Source: Pontibacter flavimaris
GTDB lineage: Bacteria; Bacteroidota; Bacteroidia; Cytophagales; Hymenobacteraceae
Length of the DNA: 64,000 nt
Direction: 5' to 3'
Assembly (NCBI RefSeq): GCF_001907195.1
Contig: NZ_LVWA01000005.1
Span: 868,001-932,000, forward strand
Part shown: positions 45,018-54,425 of the stretch, one piece after another
Layout: each line of letters starts with the position of its first letter
How positions within the stretch are numbered: the stretch's first letter is position 1
The notes under the pieces: model-generated
The model's input: only the letters and a program-made list of their open reading frames with translations
Databases searched by the model: none
What the model was told of the DNA's origin: nothing
Position numbers and translations under genes: made by a program

Positions 45018-46040
45018 ATGCTCGAACGCCAGGTGTACCGCATGCCGAAAGCCGGCTCCATCCATAAGCTCAGGGTACAAACAGAACAACTGGGTCCTCC
45101 CAAAGCCGATGAAGTATGCGTGCAGGTGAAGGCCATCGGGCTGAACTTCGCTGATATTTTTGCCATGCAGGGCCTCTACAGCGCCACCCCCGAAGGTTCT
45201 TTTATTCCGGGCCTGGAATTCTCGGGTGTGGTTGTGGCCGTGGGCGCGGCGGTAACCGAATGGCAGGTGGGCGACCGGGTCATGGGCGTCACCAGGTTCG
45301 GTGGCTACGTGTCTCACATTAATCTGCATCACCGCTACCTCATCCCCCTCGCGGATGACTGGAGCTTTGAGGAGGGCGCTGGCTTCCTGGTGCAGGGGCT
45401 CACGGCTTATTACGCGCTTACCCAACTGGGCGACCTGCAGCAGGGCATGGCGGTGCTGATACACAGTGCGGCAGGAGGGGTGGGCATTCTGGCCAACCGC
45501 ATCTGTAAAAAGTATGGCGCCTATACTATCGGTACCGTTGGGCGGGCAGGCAAAGTGGATTTCCTTCGGGAGGAAGAGGAGTACGATGCAGTTATACTTC
45601 GTGGGAAAGATTTTGAGGAGCGTTTGCAGGAAGCCCTCGGCCAGCGCCCCCTGCGCCTGATCATGGAGTGCATTGGCGGCCAGGTGCTGGAGCAGGGGTG
45701 GAGGGTGATGGCCCCGATGGGCCGGATGGTGGTATACGGCAATGCAAGCTTCGCTACGCACGGCTCCCGCCCCAACTATCCCCGCCTGATTTGGAGGTTC
45801 CTCCGCCGGCCCAAGATAGACCCGCTGCGCCTGCCCACCGAAAACAAGTCGCTGATGGGCTTCAACCTGATCTACCTCTACGAGCAAACCGACATGCTGC
45901 ACCAGTTGCTGCGCGAACTACAGGCGCTCCAGCTGCGGCCGCAGCACATCGGGCATGTCTATGACTTCAACCAGATGCACGAGGCGATCCGGCTTTTCCA
46001 GCGGGGGCAGTCGGTAGGGAAGGTGGTGGTGAGGGTATAG
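45018..46040 (+). CDS. Zinc-free medium-chain quinone oxidoreductase (VAT-1/QOR-like)
   Basis: 340 residues, MDR superfamily. N-terminal GroES-like domain (GLNFADIFAMQGLYSATPEGSFIPGLEFSGVVVAVG, about 43-77), nucleotide-binding domain with HSAAGGVGILANRICKKYG (about 150-168), and the C-terminal PMGRMVVYGNASF. Zinc-binding residues of alcohol dehydrogenases are absent, as in NADPH:quinone reductases. It probably reduces quinones or enones with NADPH in the cytoplasm. Island 4 of the mosaic repeat starts right after the stop. Confidence 0.92.
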   Translation: MLERQVYRMPKAGSIHKLRVQTEQLGPPKADEVCVQVKAIGLNFADIFAMQGLYSATPEGSFIPGLEFSGVVVAVGAAVTEWQVGDRVMGVTRFGGYVSHINLHHRYLIPLADDWSFEEGAGFLVQGLTAYYALTQLGDLQQGMAVLIHSAAGGVGILANRICKKYGAYTIGTVGRAGKVDFLREEEEYDAVILRGKDFEERLQEALGQRPLRLIMECIGGQVLEQGWRVMAPMGRMVVYGNASFATHGSRPNYPRLIWRFLRRPKIDPLRLPTENKSLMGFNLIYLYEQTDMLHQLLRELQALQLRPQHIGHVYDFNQMHEAIRLFQRGQSVGKVVVRV

Positions 46041-46967
46041 GGTAGGGTTGGATGAATTGGCTTTATACTTTAGCTATACTTTTATACTTGCCTTTTCCAT
46101 GGTGCAAGTCTTCAGACTTGTATCCTATGATGATGTCGGGTTTGCGACCCAACCAGCTTGAAAAGCCATATTTATACTTTGGGTATACTTCCTACTTCCG
46201 CTTGTGCCTCTTTATACTTTGCTCATACTTTTATACTTGCTGACCCAGACATCTTTTATGCTTCAGCCATACTTCCATAGCTGCTGCTTCCTTCCACTTG
46301 AACCAAGCTATCTTTACTAGCTACCGCTGATCCTGTAGTTCCCACAAGCCTACCATTGCATTTATACTTTGGTGCTCTCAAGCCCGAGAGGGCTCCCCGA
46401 TATGCATCGGGGTAAACTCTCTTTGGCATCGCGCTGTGTTCCCTTCCTTTGCTCCTGCGTCGCAATGCCCTTGCAGGGCACCGGAATCTCACAAGGCGCT
46501 CAACCCAAGGACTGGGTATCATTTTCGATAGCTACCCACTATGAAACATGAACCAAAGTCCCCCTTTGAAGGGAGTAGGAGGATGTTTCCGCCAATAGCT
46601 TTGGCCACAGCGCTTATACTTTAGCATCAGTTAGTACAGACTCCCCTCCTTGGACAAGTCTTGGATCCCGAACTTGTTTCGGGAGAGGGGTAGGGGTGTA
46701 ATCGTCTGCAGAAGCTCCCTCCCCTGTTTTTAGGGGAGGGTTGGGGAGGGGTTAATACATGTCACGACCTGTCCGCGCGATACCAGCAGCCATGGAATCT
46801 ATACTTGGGCAGCAGTAAGTACAGGCTTCCTCTCCTGTTTTGGGGATAGGAAGCCTCGACAAAAGGAGAGGGCTGAGGTGAGGTTAAATTCCACACCTTA
46901 ACAGATGAGGGGTTAGGGATGGTTGGACTCGGCACTACTAAAACCCCTCCCTACACAAAGTACAACC
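46041..46967. other. Intergenic region with mosaic repeat island 4
   Basis: 927 bases without a gene, occupied by the fourth mosaic island (46085-46945) and AAGTATA units. It separates the convergent oxidoreductase and PIMT genes. Confidence 0.75.
46085..46945 (+). repeat. Mosaic interspersed repeat island, copy 4
   Basis: Begins with the GGGTTTGCGACCCAACC hairpin and GCTTGAAAAGCCATATTTAT as in copy 2; then CTTCCACTTGAACCAAGC, the GTGCTCTCAAGCCCG...CAACCCAAGGACTGGG block (46372-46516). The TCATCTCGA hairpin is missing; instead an AAGTCCCCCTTTGAAGGG element follows (46557-46585), which is the family also found inside hsdR. Then CGAACTTGTTTCGGGAGAGG, CTCCCTCCCCTGTTTTTAGG and a partial ACGACCTGTCCGCGC. 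Confidence 0.75.
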
Positions 46968-47663
46968 CTACTCCTTATCACCGCCGGTAAAGGGAACGAA
47001 CAGCACGGGCATCAGCTTGGTGGTGGATATTTTGCCTTTCTTCTTCCGGAGGAGTAGTAGCGTTTGGGTGCCGTTCTCCGGCCCAACGGGGATCACCATG
47101 CGGCCGCCTTCCTTGAGCTGTTGTATCAGGGGAGGTGGCACGGTTTCGGCGGCGGCAGTTACCACGATCGCATCGAAGGGGGCGTGCGCTTCCCAGCCGT
47201 GGTAGCCGTTGCCTACCTTCACCTCTACATTAGCATACCCCAGGTTTTTCAGGCGCGCGGCTGCTGCCTTGCCTAGTTCCGGAATGATCTCGATGGTATA
47301 AACCTGCTTCACGATCTCGGCCAGCACTGCCGCCTGGTAACCGTTTCCGGTGCCTATTTCCAGCACCTTCATCTGCGGTCCCGGCTCGATAACCTCCGTC
47401 ATGAACGCCACCATGTAAGGCTGCGAAATGGTCTGCCCGGAGCCGATGGGCAGGGGATTGTCCTCGTAGGCATAGGCAGCTTGGTCCGGGGGCACGAACA
47501 GGTGCCGCTCCACGGTGCGCATGGCTTTCAGCACAGCCCTGTCCGAAGTGCCGCGCGCTGCTATGGCTTGTTTTACCATCCTTTCTCTTTTCTCCTTATA
47601 ATCATCCCCGTTTTGCGGAAGCAGAAGTATAAATAGCAGCAGGAGTGATACAGGCGATACCAT
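46968..47663 (-). CDS. pcm: Exported protein-L-isoaspartate O-methyltransferase
   Basis: 231 residues from ATG at 47663, chosen because it begins a clean signal peptide (MVSPVSLLLLFILLLPQNG); an ATG 13 codons upstream is less likely. PIMT core: ALPIGSGQTISQPYMVAFMTE-like region, motif I VLEIGTGNGYQAAVLAE, IEIIPELGKAA, and AHAPFDAIVVTAAAETVPPPLIQQLKEGGRMVIPVG. It repairs isoaspartyl residues with SAM. An exported form is seen in several Bacteroidota and Gram-negatives, though SAM supply outside the cytoplasm is unexplained. It converges on the oxidoreductase gene. Confidence 0.9.
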   Translation of the reverse strand: MVSPVSLLLLFILLLPQNGDDYKEKRERMVKQAIAARGTSDRAVLKAMRTVERHLFVPPDQAAYAYEDNPLPIGSGQTISQPYMVAFMTEVIEPGPQMKVLEIGTGNGYQAAVLAEIVKQVYTIEIIPELGKAAAARLKNLGYANVEVKVGNGYHGWEAHAPFDAIVVTAAAETVPPPLIQQLKEGGRMVIPVGPENGTQTLLLLRKKKGKISTTKLMPVLFVPFTGGDKE

Positions 47664-47975
47664 ATGTCTAGTATTAGAAGTATACACAAGCAGAAAGGGC
47701 ATCAGAATCCGCTGGCATCGTGCCGGGTGTCAGTATTTTATACTTGGTAGGGCTGGATATGTTCTGCCGGAGGGAATGGTGAGGCAAAGTAGGGAACAGG
47801 TAAGATAAAAGTATTAACAACCCCGCTGCACGCTCCTGTAGGCATGCTGTGCGAATGGCGTACATCCAAATGAAGCGATCCTCCGTTATACGTTGCGGAT
47901 ATAGGTATAGACTTTTGGTAGCGGGGGAGGAAACAGACAGATCTACGATCATTCACTTCTTTAAATCAGAATCTT
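47664..47975. other. Divergent promoter region of pcm and the zinc peptidase gene
   Basis: 312 bases without a gene. It contains two AAGTATA units near pcm and one TATACTT at about 47740, and no hairpin repeat. Promoters for both genes are expected here but none could be fixed. Confidence 0.45.
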
Positions 47976-48875
47976 ATGAAATGGCGAGGCAGAAGAAAAA
48001 GCAGCAATATAGAAGACCGTAGAGGGCAATCGGCGGGCGGTTTCGGAGGGGGTAGGGGTATCAGCCCTATGCTGCTCATACCCTTGTTCCGGCTCCTTTT
48101 CTCGAAGGTAGGGCTTATTATTGTGGCGGTGCTGGTGGTGATTATGTTTTTGACAGGTACCAACCCCCTGGCGCTCCTGCAGCAGTTTGTGGGCGGAGAA
48201 CCGCAGTACGCACAGTCAACTAACTACCAGCCAAGCGCGGAAGAGCAGGCACTTGCCGATCAGACGGCTGTTGTGCTGGCAGATACTGAAGACGTCTGGA
48301 ACAAGCTGATACAAGGGTACCGGGAGCCCACGCTGGTCCTGTTCTCAGAGCAGGTAAACTCTGCCTGCGGGCTTGCTTCTTCGGCTACCGGTCCATTTTA
48401 TTGCCCGGGTGATGAAAAGCTGTACATCGACCTGAGTTTTTTTGGTGAAATGGAACAAAAGTTTGGCGCTGCAGGAGACTTTGCGCAGGCCTACGTGGTG
48501 GGCCATGAGGTGGGGCACCATGTGCAGAAACTGACCGGTACCATGGAGCAGGTAAACGCCCTGCGGGGCCAGTTATCTGAAGCTGATTTTAATAAGCTCA
48601 TGGTAAGGCTGGAGCTACAGGCTGATTTCTATGCCGGCGTATGGGCTAATCATACCCAAAGAGCAACCGGATTCCTGGAGCCCGGCGACCTGGAAGAAGC
48701 CCTGAATGCCGCCAGTGCCATTGGCGATGATCGCCTTCAAAGGCAAGCCACAGGGAGAGTGGTACCAGACTCCTTTACTCATGGCACCTCCGCCCAAAGA
48801 GTGCGCTGGTTCAGGAAAGGCTACGAGACAGGGGATGTGTCACAAGGGGATACTTTCAATGCTGCTGCGCTGTAG
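47976..48875 (+). CDS. Neutral zinc metallopeptidase (YpfJ family)
   Basis: 299 residues. Hallmarks of the family: basic N terminus MKWRGRRKSSNIEDRRG, a Gly-rich stretch, one membrane helix (about 41-62), then PTLVLFSEQVNSACGLASSATGPFYCPGDEKLYIDLSFF and the zinc motif HEVGH (177-181), followed by LELQADFYAGVWA with the third ligand. The catalytic domain would face the periplasm. The physiological substrate is unknown; members are thought to act in protein quality control. Monocistronic. Confidence 0.93.
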   Translation: MKWRGRRKSSNIEDRRGQSAGGFGGGRGISPMLLIPLFRLLFSKVGLIIVAVLVVIMFLTGTNPLALLQQFVGGEPQYAQSTNYQPSAEEQALADQTAVVLADTEDVWNKLIQGYREPTLVLFSEQVNSACGLASSATGPFYCPGDEKLYIDLSFFGEMEQKFGAAGDFAQAYVVGHEVGHHVQKLTGTMEQVNALRGQLSEADFNKLMVRLELQADFYAGVWANHTQRATGFLEPGDLEEALNAASAIGDDRLQRQATGRVVPDSFTHGTSAQRVRWFRKGYETGDVSQGDTFNAAAL

Positions 48876-49145
48876 CGTAGCAGCTTTAGAACAGTAACTA
48901 AAGCGCTTCTCCATTTTCCATGGCAGGGGCAGGTTTCGCCCTTTCTGAATCTTAAGCTGACAATTTTTTCACTTAAGTTTTATCCCTTGTCTGCTATACA
49001 TTGATTTTCCCTACGCCTATACCACGTTTGGCCTTCTCCTTTGCTCATGCAGCAGCAGAGCGATGCTAAACTGCCTGATCACATCAACCTCCTTTATAAA
49101 AATGCGTTGCTGAGAATACCGTCACCACATTAAAAGAAATAGCAT

Positions 49146-50036
49146 ATGGAGCAGAATTCTATCATCAACGCAATCGAAGCGCAGGAGTGGCTGCAGAAAG
49201 CAGGCGACAAGGTGCACCCTGCCGTTATAAACGCTTTCAAAGCAGGCGGCGAAGCTGGCCTGCAGGTTAAAGACGCGCTGCACGGCACCTGGCTGGGGCA
49301 CCCGCTTCACCCAGCCCTTACGGACGTGCCGGTGGGCGCCTGGACGACAGCTGCCGTGCTGGACAGCATGGAGCTGATGGGCAAGAAGAAGTATAAAGCC
49401 GGAGCCGATGCGGCTGTGGCTGTAGGATTGGTAGGCGCCATGGGCGCAGCCGTAACCGGCCTTACCGACTGGAGTGGAACCACGAAGGAAAGAAGAAAAG
49501 TAGGCCTGATGCATGGCATGCTCAACGTTGGGGCTGCCGCACTCTATGCCACTTCGCTGGTGCTGCGCCGCAAGAAGAAAACACGCGGATCGGCTATCGG
49601 CCTCTCCATGCTCGGGTATGGAATTGTGAGCTTCAGCGCCTACCTGGGCGGGCATCTTTCCTATGGCATGCAAGTGGGCGTAGATCATACGGCAACGGCT
49701 GATACCTATCCGACAGACTTTGTGCCCGTGCTAGCGGACAAGGAGCTTGAAGAAGGAAAGATGCGCTGCTTGAAAGCCGGAGACGTGAACGTGCTGCTTG
49801 CCCGCCAAAACGGAAAGCTGTTTGCCCTGGCTCATACTTGTTCGCACCTGGGCGGCCCGCTTTCAGAAGGAAAGCTGCTGGAAGATGGTAGTGTGCAGTG
49901 CCCCTGGCATGGTTCGATCTTCTCCTTGGAAGACGGCAGCGTCGTGCATGGCCCGGCCACAGAGCCCCAGCCAAACTTTGATGTACGGGTAACGAACGGG
50001 CAAATAGAAGTACGAAAAGCGGGCGCTGGGAAATAG
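49146..50036 (+). CDS. DUF2231-Rieske [2Fe-2S] fusion protein
   Basis: 296 residues. N-terminal membrane part (DUF2231; LHGTWLGHPLHPALTDVPVGAWTTAAVLD, about 45-73, and four or so helices to about 175), then a Rieske domain whose cluster ligands are Cys232/His234 (HTCSHLGG) and Cys252/His255 (CPWHGSIF). It is probably a membrane-bound electron carrier. DUF2231 proteins often sit in redox or heme contexts. The partner reductase or oxidase is not in the window. Confidence 0.9.
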   Translation: MEQNSIINAIEAQEWLQKAGDKVHPAVINAFKAGGEAGLQVKDALHGTWLGHPLHPALTDVPVGAWTTAAVLDSMELMGKKKYKAGADAAVAVGLVGAMGAAVTGLTDWSGTTKERRKVGLMHGMLNVGAAALYATSLVLRRKKKTRGSAIGLSMLGYGIVSFSAYLGGHLSYGMQVGVDHTATADTYPTDFVPVLADKELEEGKMRCLKAGDVNVLLARQNGKLFALAHTCSHLGGPLSEGKLLEDGSVQCPWHGSIFSLEDGSVVHGPATEPQPNFDVRVTNGQIEVRKAGAGK

Positions 50037-50442
50037 TAAATTTAAATTCCTGTGGAAGTAGATCAGGCGGGTACTGTGCAACTGCTGCGCCGGAAAGCAG
50101 CTGCACGGAATCGCGCTAAGGGTCTAGCCTTACTTCAGTAGAGACGATGCTTTGCAGGGACAGGAGTTTAGGTTAACGTTTCATTCAAAAGCGGGCGTTG
50201 GAAGCAACAGATGCTCGCGTGACCTTCGGACACCGCGAGGTCTTATGTTCACTTCTAGAAATTTTTTATAAGAAAAAATCAGTGCATACAATACTGTTGC
50301 GGACTGAACAAGTGCAGTCCGCAACAAAGTAAAGAGGCTGGTTAAATATCTATTTTTAGCTGCCATCTTATCGCTATTAATAACAATCAGAAGAAGCTTG
50401 CTAAATTGTCACGATGGAGAGTAAATTCTGCCAGTAAAATCG
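50037..50442. other. Intergenic region beside the decayed restriction locus
   Basis: 406 bases without a supported gene. It lacks the island repeats and most AAGTATA units. A degenerate inverted sequence is seen at 50283-50325 (GTTGCGGACTG...CAGTCCGCAAC), a possible terminator remnant. Confidence 0.5.
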
Positions 50443-51365
50443 CTAAGCAACGCTCACACCCCATTGCTTATACCGCGCCTCAGCCTGCTCCATGATCTCA
50501 TCCAGAATCTCCTGCAGCTCGGCTTTTACCTTGAAGCGCAATACAGACTTTACTGCTAATTGAAGTTGTGCTTTGGTATCGTCTTTTTTGTACCAGCCGG
50601 GTTGGGAGGCGCTCTTCTTTACCTGGGCCAGTATCTTTTGCACGAGTTCTTTGATCAGGTCGAAGTCCTGCACGGCATTGGGGTGCTTGGCCAGGATCTC
50701 GTAGAAAGCTTCTTCCTCTTCGGTTAGGCCCAACTGGTTGCGGCGCTCGTCTTCTTCCTGCATCTGTTTGGCTACTTCGCGCAGTTTCTCCATGGCTACC
50801 AGGCTGTCGAAGAAGTGGTTGTGGTAGTCGGCTATGATCTTTTCTACTTCCTCCTTTAGCTTTCTATACTTAACCAGGTTTTTGGCAGAACGTACTTTTA
50901 TCTCGTCGTTCATGATCTGGCGCAAGAGTTCCAGTTTCAGTTCGTTGCCGGTCTTTTGTGCCTTGGCAGTAGCCAGGAAATCGTCGTTGATGATGGAGAT
51001 GTCGAAGCGGGCAATGCCGGCCATCTGGAACACGTCTACCACGTCTTCACTTTGAATTGAGCGGTGGATCAGGTCTTTTACCTGTGTAGCTGCTTTTTTG
51101 ACATTACGCTCCGGGTTCTTGGCTTTCCGCAGCGCCGCGCCTACGTGTTGCAGGTAAATGATGTCGGCGGCCAGTAAGTTTATACTTTCGTGGCTCTTGA
51201 TGATAGGAGCGAGGCTGCTCATTTTCTTCTCATTCAGCAGGAAGGAGTTGCATCCTTCATCATCGGCAACAAGATGATTCACGGCATGCTGTACCAGTTT
51301 GAATTTTTCCGTTTTAGGTACTGCCGGAAAGTAAGGAATGGCCGCGTGCACTGAAGGAAAAACTC

Positions 51366-51632
51366 AAAGTCCCCCTTTGGAGGGGGTAGGGGGAGGATTA
51401 TTCATGCTGAACCCATCTTTCCCTTTTTCTGTCGTGTCAGTTGCCTGTTTTGTAGTAAACGTTCCTGCTTCTTCGGCGGCCTTTGTCATCCCCCTACCCC
51501 CTTCAAAGGGGGACTTGTTCGCAGTACCGTTTTCTAAATCAATTTTTTGCTGATCTGAATCTGAACTATTGCCATCAACTGTTAAAGTGGCAGTAGTCAA
51601 AAGTCGCCCTTTGAAGGGGGTAGGGGGATGAT
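51366..51632. repeat. Three C/G-rich interspersed elements inside the hsdR remnant
   Basis: Copies at 51366-51399, 51487-51517 and 51601-51632 share AAGTCCCCCTTTGGAGGGGG and TAGGGGGATG; the middle one is inverted. The same family occurs between genes at 46552-46586. In the hsdR frame they read NNPPPTPSKGG, SPFEGGRGM and NHPPTPFKG. Confidence 0.8.
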
Positions 51633-53544
51633 TTATACCAGTGAGCTTCACTTCCCCTCCCGGAAGCATTTCCTTCAGCAAATCAATCGTTTCCTTCGCC
51701 AGCTCAAACGCCTCTTCCACATCAAAGGCTACCTAGCCCTGACCGCCTGCCGACGTATACTTCTTTGTCGCATCCCGTAGCCTGTCACCGATGCCGATGT
51801 AGTCTACGATCAGGCCGCTGGGCTTGTCACGGAACACGGTGGCGACGCGGTTGACGGCCTGTATCAGGTTGTGGCCGCTCATCACTTTGTCGACATACAA
51901 GGTATGGAGTGCAGGATTGTCGAAGCCGGTGAGCCACATGTCCCGTACGATTACAAGCTTCAGCGCATCATCCGGGTCTTTGAAACGGGCTTTGATGCTT
52001 TCCATCTGTTCTTTGCTGCGCACGTGCGGGTTCCAGGCTACCAGGTCTTTGGCGATGTTGGTGGTCATGATCACAGCTACCTCGGGGCAACCTTCGAGCG
52101 CGTTGAAAGCATCGTAGAGCTTCACGGAGTTGCGGCGGCTCATGCACACGATCGGCTTTGCCGCTCAGGCTTTTCTCGCGCAAAGTATAATGCTGTAAAA
52201 TGTCGCGGGCAATGGCTTCCACGCGCTCTTTGGAACCGGCGGCGTCTTCCATGGCAGCCCATAGAATGCGGTTCTTCTCGTTCTCTTCCAGACCGCCGGT
52301 TATTTCTTCCGCTTCTTCTTCGAGCTGTGCGTTGCCCAGGTGCATCTTGGCCAGGCGCGGCTCGTAGTAGATGGGCACTACGGCTTTGTCTTCGGTGGCC
52401 TGGCGGATGTCGTAGGTATGGATGATGTCGCCGAACACAGCTACGGTGTCGGCGTCTTTGCTATCCACGGGGGTGCCGGTAAAGCCTATGAAGCTGGCCT
52501 GCGGCAGGGCGCGGCGCAGGTTGTTGGCAAAGCCCTGGATCAGACCGTACTGTGTGCGGTGGCACTCGTCGGCAATCACGATGATGTTGTCGCGGGTGCT
52601 CAGGACGGAGTGCTCCAGCTCGCGTCCGGTGGCGTTGTCTTTGAGGTTGAACTTCTGTACGGTACAGAACACCACGCCACCGCCTTCGCCGCTCAGCAGG
52701 CTGCGCAACTTATCGGTGGTGTTGGCAATCTGCACGTCGCCTACCAGGTCTTTGGCGGCCACAAAATAGTCGAAGAGCTGGCGGTTCAGGTCGAAGCGGT
52801 CTACCTGCACCACAATGGTCGGGTTCTTCAGCTCGGGCAGCTGGCGCAGGATACCCGTGTAAATGGCCATGGTAATGCTTTTACCGGAGCGGGTGGTGTG
52901 CCAGTCCACGCCAATGCGGCCGTCGACGTTGGGTTTTACCGACTGCAGGGTTTGCTGCAGGGCGTACTGTATGCCGAAGAAATGGTGGTACTTGGCGCCT
53001 TTCTTGATCAGCTGGCCCTTGTCGAGCTCGTGGAAGATATAGTGGCGCAGGTAAGCTAATAGCCGCTCGGGCACGAGCAGGCCTTTGATGAGGGTTTCCA
53101 GGGCAAAGCCATCGTTCACTACCTCGCGGCCGTCTATACTTTTCCAGGCAGCGAACCACTCCAGGCCGCTGCTGTACATGCCGTGCAGGGTGGTCTGGCC
53201 GTCGCTGACGATGGTGAGGGCGTTGTACTCGAAGAGCTGCGGAATCTGGTAGGTGTAGTGCTGCACCTGGTTGTAGGCGGCTTCTACGGTGGCGTCCTGG
53301 CTGAAGAGGTTCTTGAACTCGAAAAGCACCAGCGGCAGGCCGTTCACGAAAATGATGAGGTCGGGGATGCGCTTGCTTTTGCCGATGATGGTGAACTGGT
53401 TGACCACCAGAAACTCGTTCTGGTGCACATCGTCGTAGTCGATCGGGTAGAAGTGGCCGAAATGTTGTTTGCCGTGGGCGTCTTTCCAGGTTTTACTTAT
53501 GCCTTTGCTGAGCTTGAGGTGGAAGGCGTGGTTGCGCTGGTGCA

Positions 53545-53582
53545 GGTCGGTGCCGGAGTTACAGGTCGGTGCCGGAGTTATA
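53545..53582 (-). other. 19-base tandem duplication in the hsdR remnant
   Basis: The unit ACAGGTCGGTGCCGGAGTT is present twice in succession apart from the first two bases (about 53543-53580). Removing one unit restores the frame (LYNSGTDLHQRNHAF); with both, a TAA stop appears directly after SGTDL. The length is not a multiple of three. Confidence 0.8.
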
Positions 53583-53644
53583 CAGGAACTCCTGCTTCAG
53601 TTCGGCCAGCACAACATCTATCTTGTTGGTTGATAACTCCCGCC

Positions 53645-53668
53645 GTTGTTGGTGTTATCACCAACAAC
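53645..53668 (-). repeat. REP hairpin 1 (RAYT downstream flank)
   Basis: Palindrome with arms TTGTTGGTG/CACCAACAA read on the minus strand, followed by CGGCGGG into the hsdR remnant. Belongs to the RAYT-associated family. Confidence 0.85.
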
Positions 53669-53688
53669 TTAATCTGTAGGCTAGCGCA

Positions 53689-54207
53689 TCAGTCCCTGTA
53701 ATGTGTCAGGAATCCAAATTTATCTATATTTTCAAAATAATATTGGGCAGAGGAATAGGTGTACTCCTCCGGTAGCGCCGCCAGCTGCCACTTCTCCTGA
53801 ACCGGGTTGTTGTGAATATAGTCCAGTTTCTGTTCCGTAACAGCAATAGAATTGCAGTAAATCGAAAGCGGGTTTCGCTCCCACAGTTGGTACTGCCGGT
53901 CCTTTGCTCCCACACGGAATTTCTCCAGTACAGCAGGATGATGCTGTTTTAGATCGAATTTTATCTGCTGTGCCGTGTACTTCAGGAAATCCCGCTGCAC
54001 ATCTTCCCGCTTGTGTGGCTCCTCCATATTCCATAGCAAGTGGAGGTGGTTGGGCATGATCACAAAACCAAATACTTTCACCCGCTTGTTCTCCACCAAG
54101 AACCGTAGACTGTTCAGGATGATAGCTTTATACTTGTCCGGCTTCAGCAGGTGCTTCCAATCCAGTATGGTGGCGGTGAAGAAGGCTATGTGCTGCTGCT
54201 CATGCAT
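53689..54207 (-). CDS. REP-associated tyrosine transposase (RAYT, Y1/HUH family)
   Basis: 172 residues. HUH motif NHLHLLW (His54 and His56 in FVIMPNHLHLLW) and candidate catalytic Tyr77 in FLKYTAQQIK, as in IS200-like single-strand transposases. The C terminus has the RAYT-typical DYIHNNPVQEKW and EYTYSSAQYY blocks. It cuts and joins single-stranded DNA at REP hairpins. Its own REPs flank it, and matching REPs lie at 58675, 63239 (degenerate) and 63288. All motifs are intact, so it may be active. Confidence 0.92.
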   Translation of the reverse strand: MHEQQHIAFFTATILDWKHLLKPDKYKAIILNSLRFLVENKRVKVFGFVIMPNHLHLLWNMEEPHKREDVQRDFLKYTAQQIKFDLKQHHPAVLEKFRVGAKDRQYQLWERNPLSIYCNSIAVTEQKLDYIHNNPVQEKWQLAALPEEYTYSSAQYYFENIDKFGFLTHYRD

Positions 54208-54227
54208 CTGGGGTTATCGTGGTTTAG

Positions 54228-54255
54228 TTGTTGGTGATAACACCAACAATGGCGG
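54228..54255 (+). repeat. REP hairpin 2 (RAYT upstream flank)
   Basis: Same palindrome on the plus strand, followed by TGGCGG. Confidence 0.85.
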
Positions 54256-54425
54256 AAAATTTGCATTCTTCAAGTGATAGTACAGTTACAGTCTCTCTCA
54301 TTTTTTATTTGTTTATCTATTATTTGTTTAATAAAAAATTTCTTAAAAAGGAATTTAGGCTTAATTGAATAAAGTAGCTTATATGTCTTTGTAATGAGAA
54401 ATGTCTTCCGGCTTGCTACTTTTAG

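Larger units (their letters stand above)
50443..53640 (-). pseudogene. hsdR: Type I restriction enzyme R subunit (hsdR), multiply broken
   Basis: Translated pieces on the minus strand reconstruct an HsdR: N-terminal nuclease region (ENEFLVVNQFT-like QNEFLVVNQFTIIGK, LPLVLFEFKN), SWI2/SNF2 helicase with a Walker A variant DWHTTRSGKSITM, IIVIADECHRTQYG (DEAD-like box) and FTGTPVDSKD, helicase part 2 (NRVATVFRDKPSGLIVDYIG) and the C-terminal helical domain (50443-51351). Lesions: 5' end missing at the RAYT/REP unit; a 19-base tandem duplication near 53545-53580 creating TAA; a 2-base-type deletion at about 52150; an amber TAG near 51733; and TGA at 51364 beside an inserted repeat. No functional enzyme is expected. 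Confidence 0.9.
53645..54255 (-). mobile_element. RAYT transposase unit flanked by inverted REP hairpins
   Basis: The RAYT gene (53689-54207) has a 22-base REP palindrome 20 bases from each end: 53645-53668 and 54228-54249. Arms are TTGTTGGTG and CACCAACAA around ATAA, and each is followed on its outer side by a GGCGG tail, so the two REPs point outward. The unit occupies the 5' end of hsdR. Confidence 0.8.

Noticed and set aside
54256..54305. A minus-strand ATG (MRETVTVLSLEE) upstream of the RAYT unit as the missing hsdR start
   Set aside because: It does not resemble known HsdR N termini and the distance cannot be reconciled with the lost sequence.
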